The notes beneath the pieces were generated by a model. The model saw nothing but the letters and a program-made list of their open reading frames with translations, was not told where the DNA came from and did not search any database. Positions 15,441 through 23,470 of a stretch of DNA of 31,705 nt are shown piece by piece. Position numbers and translations under genes: made by a program. The stretch is from CAYNWK01 sp964400875 (GTDB lineage Bacteria > Chloroflexota > Anaerolineae > Anaerolineales > UBA4823), in contig CAYNWK010000041.1 of assembly GCA_964400875.1 (NCBI GenBank), positions 1 through 31,705 of the forward strand, read 5' to 3'. The number at the start of each line of letters is the position of its first letter. The first letter of the stretch is position 1.

Positions 15441-16916
15441 ATGAGCAGACGTAAGCTGTTATTTACCTTAGCTTTTTTATCGTTAATGGTTCTCAGCGGC
15501 TGTCAGGGCCTAGCTCAGCCGACGGTGGCGCCTCTCACACCGACCCAAATCGATTCGAGCCAACAAGTAAATACGGATCAGAACAGACCGCCCAGCAGAA
15601 GCGCTTCCGCGGTGCTGTCGCCTGTGGCTCCCGAGCCCATTCAAGGGATTGAGATCAGAACGACCGCGGGACTTCCGATTGTTGGGCTGGCAAATGTACA
15701 ATGGATCCGGGTCAACGGCTTGCTCTGGCACGAGCTGGAGGCTCAAGAAGGGGTGCGCGATTGGTCCCTGGCGAGCGAACTGGAAGAAAAATTACAAGCG
15801 ATCAGCGCACAAAACCAGGAAGCTATTCTGATCATCCGGGGGACTCCACAATGGGCCCAGGCTTTCCCGGGTTCATTCTGCGGGCCGATTTCGAACGAGA
15901 AGTTAGCTGCATTTGCTTCGTTTGTTTCCGAGGCAGTTGCGCGCTACAGCCAGCCACCCTACAACGTTAAGTATTGGGAGCTGGGCAATGAGCCGGATGT
16001 CGATCCCGCGATTCTCAGGCCTCGATCTCCCTTCGGGTGCTGGGGAGATCCGAATGATGCAAACTACGGGGGAGGCTATTACGCTGGAATGCTCAAACAA
16101 GCCTATCCCCAAATTAAATCAATCAACCCCGAGGCAAGGGTCCTGGTTGGCGGTTTACTTTTGGACTGTGATCCGCTCAACCCGCCAGAAACGGAGTCGG
16201 GGTCAGGTGTTCGTAAAGATTGCCGTTCTGGATTGTTTCTGCAAGGTATTCTCGAAGGAGGCGGTGGAGAATTCTTTGACGGGGTAAGTTTTCATGCCTA
16301 TGATTATTATCAGGGTACTCCTGGGAACTACAGCAATCCGAACTGGTACAGCGCCTGGGATACAACCGGACCGGTGCTTAATGCCAAGGCTAACTACCTT
16401 CACGCGGTACTGGAATCTTACGGGTATCCGGATAAATTCCTGATGAACACGGAGACTGCCCTGTTATGCGGCCGGGACGGCAAAGAGCCAGTTTGCCAAA
16501 CGGAAGATTTTGAACACACCAAAGCCAGTTACCTGTCTGTGGCAAATGCTGCCGCGCTAGCCGATGGATTGCGCGCGAATATCTGGTATTCTTTGAGCGG
16601 TTGGAGGGGGTCACAATTGGTCGGGACGGACGGACAACCGAATAGGGCTTTCCAGGCGCTACAATTCAACGGTGGTCTATTGGCAGGCGTCGAGGCTGCT
16701 GGTGAGGTGCTCGAGTATCCGGAGATCAAGGCTTATGAATTCCGCACCCCGGAGCTGCGCATCTGGGTGATGTGGTCCATAGATGGCAGCGCGCGAGAGC
16801 TACAACTGGCAGAAACACCCAGGGCGATATTCGACATCTTGGGTAATGAAGTACCCCCCAGTTTGATCTTGTCGCTCTCGGATGAGCCGTTGTACGTTGT
16901 CTGGCCCTTGAATTGA
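15441..16916 (+). CDS. Secreted lipoprotein glycoside hydrolase, clan GH-A (GH39/GH5-like)
   Basis: A 491-aa protein. ATG 15441 starts a lipoprotein signal (MSRRKLLF, hydrophobic core, LSGC with Cys21); the in-frame ATG 126 bases upstream lies inside the phosphatase gene and would bury the signal. A Thr/Pro/Ser-rich linker to about residue 65 leads into a TIM-barrel hydrolase. YWELGNEPD carries the probable acid/base Glu184, and FLMNTETALL the probable nucleophile Glu338, the two-glutamate arrangement of clan GH-A; FHAYDYY between them fits a substrate-binding strand. Several cysteines suggest disulfides. It resembles PslG-type (GH39) enzymes that trim exopolysaccharide, which suits the location after gmd. 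The exact family and substrate cannot be read. It overlaps or abuts the next gene. Confidence 0.75.
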   Translation: MSRRKLLFTLAFLSLMVLSGCQGLAQPTVAPLTPTQIDSSQQVNTDQNRPPSRSASAVLSPVAPEPIQGIEIRTTAGLPIVGLANVQWIRVNGLLWHELEAQEGVRDWSLASELEEKLQAISAQNQEAILIIRGTPQWAQAFPGSFCGPISNEKLAAFASFVSEAVARYSQPPYNVKYWELGNEPDVDPAILRPRSPFGCWGDPNDANYGGGYYAGMLKQAYPQIKSINPEARVLVGGLLLDCDPLNPPETESGSGVRKDCRSGLFLQGILEGGGGEFFDGVSFHAYDYYQGTPGNYSNPNWYSAWDTTGPVLNAKANYLHAVLESYGYPDKFLMNTETALLCGRDGKEPVCQTEDFEHTKASYLSVANAAALADGLRANIWYSLSGWRGSQLVGTDGQPNRAFQALQFNGGLLAGVEAAGEVLEYPEIKAYEFRTPELRIWVMWSIDGSARELQLAETPRAIFDILGNEVPPSLILSLSDEPLYVVWPLN

Positions 16917-16942
16917 AGTTCTTTCAGGAAAGCCGGGTTGAT

Positions 16943-18610
16943 TTGAAATTGAACAAACGGATTGCACCTTGCGTTATTATTCTCATCGTCTTGGCAAGCG
17001 CCTGCAGTCCAGCGGCGATGCCAGCGCCGGCGTTCAGGACCACGCCACCTACTCAGACCGCGACGCGACTGTCTCCCACAATCTTTCCGGCGACCAATAC
17101 GCCGGTTTTTACGGTTACCCCGACACCGCCTACTTACGAAACCCCGGACTGGTTTAAACAGGGCGTGCTCTATGAAATTTTCGTACGTTCCTACGCCGAC
17201 TCTGATGGCGATGGGATCGGCGATCTTCAAGGGATCACGGAACATCTCGACTATCTGAGCGCCCTAGGGGTTTCCGTGATCTGGTTGATGCCGGTATATC
17301 CCTCTCCTTCGGAGCACGGTTATGATGTAACCGATTTTTTCGACGTCAATCCACAATATGGGACCTTAGAGGATCTGCGAAACCTCGTTGAAAGCGCCCA
17401 TACAATAGGCATGCGCGTGATCTTGGATTTCGTCCCTTCCCATCTCTCCGACCAGAATCCACTTTTCCAAGAGGCTTATGGGAATCCGGATGCGGAGAAG
17501 AGCGATTGGTTTGTATGGACAAATGATGCTCATACCCAATATGCCGGGTTCGCCGACAACCGGGAAATGCCGCGGTTTAACCATTATCAACCTGAGGTGG
17601 TTGAATATCTAATCGATGCGGCGAAATTCTGGTTGGATCTGGATGGTGACGGCGATCTTCGCGACGGGGTTGACGGATTCCGGGTAGACAATGCGACTTT
17701 CCCTCCGAAAGAGTTCTTTGTCTCCTTTAGACGAGCCATCAAAGCTGCCAACCCCGAGGCGCTGTTATTAGGTGAGGTTTGGGTGGATACGCCCACCAAC
17801 CTGAGCAGTTTTTACGAGGATCAGTTCGACGCCTTGTTCGACTTTCCCTTGTACGGACTTCTTCAGGGCAACCAGGACTTCAACGGGGATGGTTTGTTGG
17901 CGGGGAAAGGCTTTCCTTCATTGTTGAGCGCACTTTTAGCCGAGGAAGTAGAAAAATACCCGCCAAAAGCTATCGTGACTCGCTTCTTGAGCAATCACGA
18001 TACCAACCGCATTGCCAGTGAAGTCAGCGGCGACCCGGCGCGGTTGCGCCTGGCCGCGGCATTATCAGCAGGATTGCCTGGTCCGGTGATGGTCTATTAT
18101 GGGGAGGAGATCGGTATGCCGGGTACGAAAGGCGGCCCGCCATATTGGGATAACTACCGCCGCGAACCGATGGACTGGTACACTGGCGAATCCGGTCCGG
18201 ACCAGACCAGCTGGTTCCAACCTCAAGACCGCTGGAATCGCCCGGATGATGGGATATCGGTAGAGGAAGAGCAGGCTGATCCGGACTCGTTGTTGAACGC
18301 TTACCGGCTGGCGCTGATGCTGCGAGGGGAGTACCCGGCACTCAGCAGCGGAGATCTTGAAATCGTCGATCTAGAGGTATCCGGACAAGGACCCTGGGGT
18401 TTTGTCCGTTCAACCGGCGATCAGGCCATCCTGGCTGTCTATAACTTCTCCCTTGAAGAGCAAACGTTCACCGTCCAAGATTTTCCGTTCGAAGCGATGG
18501 GCCTGATAGACCTGCTCTCCGGTGAGCGTTACCCTCCCGCCAACGCAGGCGAAGACTATTCGTTGACCTTACCACCTGCAGGCGCGCTGCTTCTATCTGC
18601 GGAAGAATAA
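16943..18610 (+). CDS. Secreted lipoprotein alpha-amylase family enzyme, GH13
   Basis: A 555-aa lipoprotein. A TTG start at 16943 is preferred: AGGAAAG lies at 16926-16932, and it gives a compact signal (MKLNKR, hydrophobic core, LASAC with Cys21). TTG 16913, overlapping the previous stop, is the alternative. After a Thr/Pro linker (about 25-65) comes the GH13 barrel: YEIFVRSYADSDGDGIGDLQG (Ca-type loop), DFVPSH (region II), GFRVDNA with nucleophile Asp249, LLGEVW with acid/base Glu278, and FLSNHDTNR with Asp353. All three catalytic residues are present, and a C-terminal beta domain follows. It looks closest to the lipoprotein amylase/4-alpha-glucanotransferase-like group (GH13_36, H. orenii AmyA). 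It would act on alpha-glucans at the cell surface. The stop is 9 bp from the convergent S41 gene. Confidence 0.9.
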   Translation: MKLNKRIAPCVIILIVLASACSPAAMPAPAFRTTPPTQTATRLSPTIFPATNTPVFTVTPTPPTYETPDWFKQGVLYEIFVRSYADSDGDGIGDLQGITEHLDYLSALGVSVIWLMPVYPSPSEHGYDVTDFFDVNPQYGTLEDLRNLVESAHTIGMRVILDFVPSHLSDQNPLFQEAYGNPDAEKSDWFVWTNDAHTQYAGFADNREMPRFNHYQPEVVEYLIDAAKFWLDLDGDGDLRDGVDGFRVDNATFPPKEFFVSFRRAIKAANPEALLLGEVWVDTPTNLSSFYEDQFDALFDFPLYGLLQGNQDFNGDGLLAGKGFPSLLSALLAEEVEKYPPKAIVTRFLSNHDTNRIASEVSGDPARLRLAAALSAGLPGPVMVYYGEEIGMPGTKGGPPYWDNYRREPMDWYTGESGPDQTSWFQPQDRWNRPDDGISVEEEQADPDSLLNAYRLALMLRGEYPALSSGDLEIVDLEVSGQGPWGFVRSTGDQAILAVYNFSLEEQTFTVQDFPFEAMGLIDLLSGERYPPANAGEDYSLTLPPAGALLLSAEE

Positions 18611-18619
18611 CTGTCGAGT

Positions 18620-20683
18620 TCAAGGGTTGATTTCTTTGCTCAACGCATCGATAGCAGCGTTGAGCACCGTGTCTTCAATTCCTAACGCACTCTCTTCCGT
18701 GACGGGTACGGTGATGTCCAGCTGCACCCCTTTTCCTTCGATGATCAAATCGCCGTTTATGGTTTCAGACCTGCCGGTGGGGAACTGCGCTGATAAATCC
18801 CCCGGCAGATCATACTGCCCCCGTCCCACCTCGCCGAAAGCGCCGGCCGTGGGATAGTTTCCGACGATAGTGGCGCGCCCATCCTGAGTGAGTGCGTAGG
18901 CGAAGCCTTCACAGGCGCTGATGCAATCGGGGCTGACCAGAACCGCGATGGGTCCGGTGAATTGGGTTGGCGCTGGCCTGATCTTGGCAGGGTAATCCTG
19001 GTATTCAAACTTTTGGCTGTGTTCGTTGTAATAGGCCGATCGCCAAAGGGGGATTTCTTCATCAAAGAAAAAACCAGCGAAATCCAGCGCCAGCCCGCTG
19101 TTGCCTCCGGAATTCGTCCGCAAATCCAGGATCAGCGCGGGAACTTCGTTGTCGTTCAGGTCATTGATGAACCGCTCCCAAAGCTGCGCCATCAGATTGT
19201 AATCGTCCGAGAAAGTCGTGATGCGTATATAGCCAAACCCCGAGTCGTCGAGAACCTGGCCATCTTCCGGCAAGTGCAGCTCGTCGAAGGAAAACCCAGA
19301 TAAAGAAGCAAACAGGGATTCGTACTCGACCACAGCCGAGAGATTGGTTTCGGTGGGTCTGGAATCGCCAGGGTTTTGATAGCTGAGAGAAACGCGCGTG
19401 CCTGGGGGTACACGGGTGAGAAAGTCTACCTTCGCCAGGCGGGCGTGGTGCTCTGTGGAGAACGGGCCTAGAAGAGGGGTAACCGAACTGATGGCGTCCA
19501 CCGTGGGTTCTCCCTCCCAGGTGACGATCTCGGCGCCCACCTGGATACCCTCTTGAGAGGCCGGTGTATCCGGCAATACCTGCGTCACTATCACCCTGCC
19601 GTCCGTCAGCTCTGCGAGCACCAGCCCGAAACCGCCTCCGGCTTCCTCGAAGAAGACCTGCGGGTTGACACCAACGCCCACATGGGCATCAGGGATGGCG
19701 AAGGTAAAATCACGAATGGCCCGGTAGAAATCTTCGTCGTCCTGGGCATCTGCGACCCGTTGGGAGAATTCCTCTTGAAGCTGAGCCCAATCGATGTTCT
19801 TTTCCTGGGTAAAGGGATATTCTCGGGATACCTTTTCGAATAGCGCTGTAAACGCGTCGCTGTAATCCAAATCGGCGTAATCATTGACGGCGATATCGCC
19901 CTCATTGAGCACGATATCCAGTTCAGCCTGTTTTTCGAACTTAAAAGGCGACTGGTTCAGATCGACCATGGAATAGCCGGGTGGTATTGACTCGGTGGGA
20001 TCGTCCTCGGTGAACAACAACCCATCATCTCCAAAGTCTGTGGGAAAGGCCTGTTCTTCGTCTGGAGCCCAAACGATCAACACGCCGCCGGTGATCTCGT
20101 CGTCCCGCTCGGGATCGGTGAGCGTCGAGGTATAAGCCGTAGACCAACCCGTCCCATCGCGTTCTTCCAGAAACGGCCCGCCCCATGTGTTGGACCAATA
20201 AGCCACCGCGAAAACCTGCACGCCGGTATCCGTTGTACCGTTATTGTCCACATCCACCAGGGTGCCTTGAGGAACGCTGGGCAGAGCCAGGGTATAGGTC
20301 AGATCGCCGTTGGGATGAACTTCCACAGGCCCGATGGTTTGACCGACCAGGGGGAACTGAAATTCTAAATTCCGGGCGACGAATCCGGCCTCATCCTCCA
20401 GCAGGACAAACGGTGCGGAGATCGTGTTGAGAAAGAACGGCGAAGTGTAGGGGATCGATCCGCGGATGAAAACAGGTTCGTCCGGATTTTCCTCGCCAGC
20501 CTGTACGGGAGACGGTGGTAAAGGAGTAGGAGTCAGGGTTGGCGATGATTTTGATGGGGAGCTGGTCGGTGCCTCCGTGGGCGTTACAGCGCCGCTCAAA
20601 GCCTGGCAAGCAAGTCCCACCAGGGCGAATAGTCCTAAGAAAGTTAACGATACTCTTGAGAGCCTAGCTAAATTGGTTTTCAA
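18620..20683 (-). CDS. S41 family peptidase with PDZ domain, lipoprotein
   Basis: A 687-aa lipoprotein with a TTG start at 20683, GGAG 6 nt upstream, only 3 bp after the PfkB stop. The signal ends at LVGLAC (Cys26), and a Ser/Thr/Pro linker runs to about 65. Residues 70-240 form an unrecognised region rich in Asp with VDVDNNGTTDTG, which could bind calcium. The S41 part has PDAHVGV with His334, a PDZ domain at about 348-400, GYIRITTF, LDLRTNSGGNSG (520-530) and SPDCISACEG with probable nucleophile Ser589. The Lys of CtpA-type enzymes (TxGKG) is missing: the equivalent stretch reads NYPTAGAFGE. The conserved His and Ser suggest a tricorn-like (His-Ser) rather than a Ser-Lys active site. It is probably a cell-surface protease. 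Confidence 0.82.
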   Translation of the reverse strand: MKTNLARLSRVSLTFLGLFALVGLACQALSGAVTPTEAPTSSPSKSSPTLTPTPLPPSPVQAGEENPDEPVFIRGSIPYTSPFFLNTISAPFVLLEDEAGFVARNLEFQFPLVGQTIGPVEVHPNGDLTYTLALPSVPQGTLVDVDNNGTTDTGVQVFAVAYWSNTWGGPFLEERDGTGWSTAYTSTLTDPERDDEITGGVLIVWAPDEEQAFPTDFGDDGLLFTEDDPTESIPPGYSMVDLNQSPFKFEKQAELDIVLNEGDIAVNDYADLDYSDAFTALFEKVSREYPFTQEKNIDWAQLQEEFSQRVADAQDDEDFYRAIRDFTFAIPDAHVGVGVNPQVFFEEAGGGFGLVLAELTDGRVIVTQVLPDTPASQEGIQVGAEIVTWEGEPTVDAISSVTPLLGPFSTEHHARLAKVDFLTRVPPGTRVSLSYQNPGDSRPTETNLSAVVEYESLFASLSGFSFDELHLPEDGQVLDDSGFGYIRITTFSDDYNLMAQLWERFINDLNDNEVPALILDLRTNSGGNSGLALDFAGFFFDEEIPLWRSAYYNEHSQKFEYQDYPAKIRPAPTQFTGPIAVLVSPDCISACEGFAYALTQDGRATIVGNYPTAGAFGEVGRGQYDLPGDLSAQFPTGRSETINGDLIIEGKGVQLDITVPVTEESALGIEDTVLNAAIDALSKEINP
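18637..18666 (-). repeat. 10-bp inverted repeat at the GH13/S41 convergent junction
   Basis: TGCTCAACGC (18637-18646) and GCGTTGAGCA (18657-18666) are perfectly complementary around a 10-nt loop. The element lies inside the last codons of the S41 gene and 27 bp beyond the GH13 stop, where the two transcripts meet head-on with a 9-bp gap between stops. Neither strand has a T-run after the stem, so it is not a textbook terminator, but a stable hairpin here could define both 3' ends. Confidence 0.5.
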
Positions 20684-20686
20684 AGT

Positions 20687-21637
20687 TTACTCCAGTGCGC
20701 CGATCTCGGCGTAGATGATTTGCTTGTCGAGGGTTCCAGAAAGCGGTCCCACGGTAGTCAGCTTGCGTTCGACGATCTCACGTGCGAACAAGGCGCAGCG
20801 TTTCAATGGATTTCCGTCGAGCAACGCGGTCAGAAAACCCGCCCAGAAGGAATCGCCGGCAGCTGTGGCGTCGACGATCTTCACGGGGCGCGCCGGGATG
20901 TGGGTGATTGCGCCGCCCTCGGAGAGCAGTATTCCTTCTGCACCCATAGTCAGCACGACGATCGCCGGGCCCAGTTCGTGGAATTTCTCGATGTAAGTTT
21001 CCGGTGCCATTTCCCGGCCGAAAATGCGGCGAGAATCATCTAGCGAAGGCTTGGTGATCGTAGTAAGACTCAGCATATGTTCGATCACCTCCATCGCTTC
21101 CCGATAGTCGGGCCAGATCACCGGGCTGTAATTGGGATCCAGGGAGATGATCTTTTCATGCTCGATCGCAAGTTGAAACGCGCGTTCGACTGCCGAACGG
21201 CAGGGCTCGCGTGAGAGGGCAAATGTCGAGGCGTGCACGATCCTGGCACGCTGAACCGCCTCACGTTCAATTTCTTTCGGCTCGAGTTGAAAATCCCCGC
21301 TGCGAAACGCCTCAAAGTCCGGGGTGCGGGTGGTCCGGGAAACGAAAATCACGCTGGTATGCACCCGGTGATCCATAATCAGGTAGTCGGTGACGACGCC
21401 TGCTCTGCGCAGCTCGGCTTTCAAGAACTGGCCCATGGCGCCGATGCCGGTCTTGGAAACGACAGCCGCGCAACCACCCAGCTTGGAAATGTACGTACCG
21501 ATGTTGGCCGGAGAGCCTCCCAGGTATTTTCGAAAGCTGTAGGCGTTAAGCAGGTTATCCGTCTCCTCTTCGGAGATAAAATCAACCAGGGTCTCACCAA
21601 TGGCGAGCAGGTCGATATCGCCGTCAGGGATGTCCAT
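20687..21637 (-). CDS. PfkB family carbohydrate kinase (fructokinase-like)
   Basis: A 316-aa ribokinase-fold kinase. ATG 21637 is preferred over ATG 21658 because AAGGAG lies 9 nt upstream and it follows the GT4 stop by one base; the longer form has no ribosome-binding site and would overlap the upstream gene. Motifs are GETLVDF (14-20), GGSPANIGTYISKLGG (40-55), DPNYSPVIWPD (sugar kinase core), TKPSLDD, and the anion-hole/catalytic DATAAGDSFWAGF (256-268), with Asp262 as base. In this signature Ala-Thr-Ala replaces the common Thr-Thr-Gly. Linkage to a sucrose-phosphate-synthase-like enzyme suggests fructose as substrate (fructose to fructose-6-P), but other ketoses are possible. The S41 gene follows 3 bp after its stop. 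Confidence 0.88.
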   Translation of the reverse strand: MDIPDGDIDLLAIGETLVDFISEEETDNLLNAYSFRKYLGGSPANIGTYISKLGGCAAVVSKTGIGAMGQFLKAELRRAGVVTDYLIMDHRVHTSVIFVSRTTRTPDFEAFRSGDFQLEPKEIEREAVQRARIVHASTFALSREPCRSAVERAFQLAIEHEKIISLDPNYSPVIWPDYREAMEVIEHMLSLTTITKPSLDDSRRIFGREMAPETYIEKFHELGPAIVVLTMGAEGILLSEGGAITHIPARPVKIVDATAAGDSFWAGFLTALLDGNPLKRCALFAREIVERKLTTVGPLSGTLDKQIIYAEIGALE

Positions 21638-21638
21638 C

Positions 21639-23150
21639 TCAATCCGCTCCTTCGCCATGAAAATACAGACTGCTCAGCTGCTCCAAAGTAACCTCGTTGA
21701 CCGGCTCCGGGCTCTGAAAATATGGATGGATAGGCAGCAGCTGGGCGCTCCGGCGCGCATCCGGGTTGGCAACGATAGCTTCGATCACTTCCAGATACCC
21801 CTGGGCCGTTCTTTCCCAAGTGTATCGATCCAATACGCGCTGGCGGCCTCGCTGGGCGAACTGTTCCCAGGTCTTCTTATCCGATAATAGCCGGTTAAGA
21901 CCCCGCGCGATGTCTTCCGGATCTTCTGGATCGACCAGCACTCCGTATTCCACGTTGCCTTCGCGCAAACTCTCGCTCGGCCCGCCATTCTGAGTGACGA
22001 CCACAGGCAATCCGGCTGCGGCGGCCTCCAGCGGGGCTAAACCGAAGGGTTCGTAGAGCGCGGTCAGCGCGAATACAGAGCCGCACCCGGCAAAATAACG
22101 GTAAGCTGCCGCCAGGGAGGGCTGGCCCTGAACCGCAAAGGCGCTGATCGCTCCCGCCAGTTCATTCTCTTCCACGACTTTGCGGATCTGATTCAGCACC
22201 TGCCGTTCCGTCTGGCTGGCGCCGCTATCGCCCGCCAGCGGGTTGTCCAGCGCGCCTGTGATGAACACCAGGTTGGCCTTGGAGCGCAAGAGGGCACTGC
22301 CTGCAAATGCCTGCACCAAGCCCAGATGGTTTTTCTTGGGGTCCAGCCGGCTTGAGGCTACCACCACAGGCAGTTCGAGCCGGTTGGGATGGATATCTCG
22401 AGACAGGCGTGCGCGGACGTGCTCCTTGACCTTATTTTCATCCCTCGCCCGGGCCTCGACGCCGAAGATGCTCAGGTTGACACCCGGTGGGATGACAGCA
22501 AAACGACGGTCGTCGGTGACATCAACGGCGCTGCGGTATGCGATGTGACTGTACTGCTCGAAACGTTCCTGCTGTGTGCTGGTGATGTTTACTGCTGACC
22601 GGTTGATGCTCAGGCGTTCCGCCACGATCCGACAGGAAAAATGATACCGTTCGTCGATCTCAGCCAGGTTGTCGGCGGTTACGCCCAGCTTATCCATTTT
22701 CTGGGCTCCAAGCGAGTGACCGGTGAACGTGAAGGGTATTCCGGTCTGCGCTTCGATCAACACACCGCAGATCCCGCCATCACCGTAATGGGCAGTGAAG
22801 GCTTGAGGTAAACCTCCGTCCTTGTTGTAAAAAGAAAGCAGATTCGGCACCCAATCTCGCACCAGGTGGGGCCAGAGCAACTCTTTACGGAGAAAGCCTG
22901 GCGGTCCGGCGGGCAGGCGCACAATGCGCACACTTTCCGATTCGGGGTAACGGTCAAAACGGCCGGCAAACTCCGGCCAATCCGAGTCGTCGATCTGACG
23001 CGTGACGATATCGACTTGGTGTCCTAGCTCGGCCATCGCCAGGGCGACTTGCTTGACGTAGACCAGCTGCCCGCCGAAATCCGGGTGCTCGGTCCAGTAG
23101 CTGTCCTTTGGATCGAAGTTGCCTTGCGGGTTGAGAAAAGCGAGCTTCAT
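21639..23150 (-). CDS. GT4 glycosyltransferase, sucrose-phosphate synthase-like
   Basis: A 503-aa retaining GT-B enzyme. The N-terminus MKLAFLNPQGNFDPKDSYWTEHPDFGGQLVYVKQ has the GGQ loop typical of sucrose-phosphate synthases and sucrose synthases. TGHSLGAQKMDKLG (143-156) corresponds to the SPS family's T(G/A)HSLG stretch. PPGVN (221-225), SRLDPKKN (267-274) and the E-x7-E motif YEPFGLAPLEAAAAG (366-380; Glu367, Glu375) complete the donor site. The likely reaction is transfer of glucose from UDP/ADP-glucose to fructose-6-P; mannosylfructose-phosphate synthase is the main alternative. No phosphatase (SPP) gene or fused HAD domain is seen. Sucrose could be a compatible solute or carbon store. 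ATG 23150 has GGTGA 7 nt upstream, and it is the first gene of its unit. Confidence 0.82.
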   Translation of the reverse strand: MKLAFLNPQGNFDPKDSYWTEHPDFGGQLVYVKQVALAMAELGHQVDIVTRQIDDSDWPEFAGRFDRYPESESVRIVRLPAGPPGFLRKELLWPHLVRDWVPNLLSFYNKDGGLPQAFTAHYGDGGICGVLIEAQTGIPFTFTGHSLGAQKMDKLGVTADNLAEIDERYHFSCRIVAERLSINRSAVNITSTQQERFEQYSHIAYRSAVDVTDDRRFAVIPPGVNLSIFGVEARARDENKVKEHVRARLSRDIHPNRLELPVVVASSRLDPKKNHLGLVQAFAGSALLRSKANLVFITGALDNPLAGDSGASQTERQVLNQIRKVVEENELAGAISAFAVQGQPSLAAAYRYFAGCGSVFALTALYEPFGLAPLEAAAAGLPVVVTQNGGPSESLREGNVEYGVLVDPEDPEDIARGLNRLLSDKKTWEQFAQRGRQRVLDRYTWERTAQGYLEVIEAIVANPDARRSAQLLPIHPYFQSPEPVNEVTLEQLSSLYFHGEGAD

Positions 23151-23293
23151 GGATGTTCACCCCACGAATTTTGTGTCATCTGCATTGGTCCTTCCATTTG
23201 AATGTTGAAAATCTGCCTGCTCGTGACGTGCGCGTCCCCGATACGCCTCCCCGATGAGCCTCCGCAGGGCTTGAGGTTCAAGGAAATCAGATG

Positions 23294-23321
23294 TAATAAC
23301 TCCTATTGGGGTGCGTTATTA
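23294..23321. repeat. Inverted repeat TAATAAC-N14-GTTATTA, operator candidate
   Basis: Bases 23294-23300 and 23315-23321 are perfect 7-bp inverted arms with a 14-bp centre. AT-rich arms with this spacing look more like a dimeric repressor/activator site than a terminator. It lies 27 bp upstream of the proposed proB -35, between two divergent units, so it could regulate either. Confidence 0.35.
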
Positions 23322-23347
23322 AGGATAAGGGCCTGGCCTGCTTTGGA

Positions 23348-23377
23348 TTGATTCCGGCCGAACTCAGGTAGTATATC
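23348..23377 (+). promoter_or_regulatory. Probable proBA promoter
   Basis: TTGATT (23348-23353) and TATATC (23372-23377) are separated by 18 bp, a fair sigma-70-type match. A start near 23384 would give an 87-nt leader that contains the CCGGCT/AGCCGG hairpin and ends with GGAG at 23462-23465 before the proB ATG. Confidence 0.4.
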
Positions 23378-23470
23378 AAAGAATGATGCCCGGCTCCTAG
23401 ACAAGGGAAAGCCGGTGGTTTCAAGGCGGGCCTGTGATAAACTTTTTCATTGACATTACGTGGAGCATGC

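Larger units (their letters stand above)
23151..23470. other. 320-bp divergent intergenic region between the GT4 gene and proB
   Basis: This is the longest non-coding stretch in the window. It has no plausible gene. It holds an inverted repeat at 23294-23321, a promoter-like pair at 23348-23377 pointing to proB, and a leader hairpin: CCGGCT (23390-23395) pairs with AGCCGG (23410-23415) across 14 nt. On the minus strand I see a ribosome-binding site for the GT4 gene but no convincing -35/-10 pair. Confidence 0.6.

Noticed and set aside
21638..21658. Upstream ATG (21658) as the PfkB kinase start
   Set aside because: It has no ribosome-binding site and overlaps the GT4 gene, whereas ATG 21637 has AAGGAG 9 nt upstream and follows the stop by one base.
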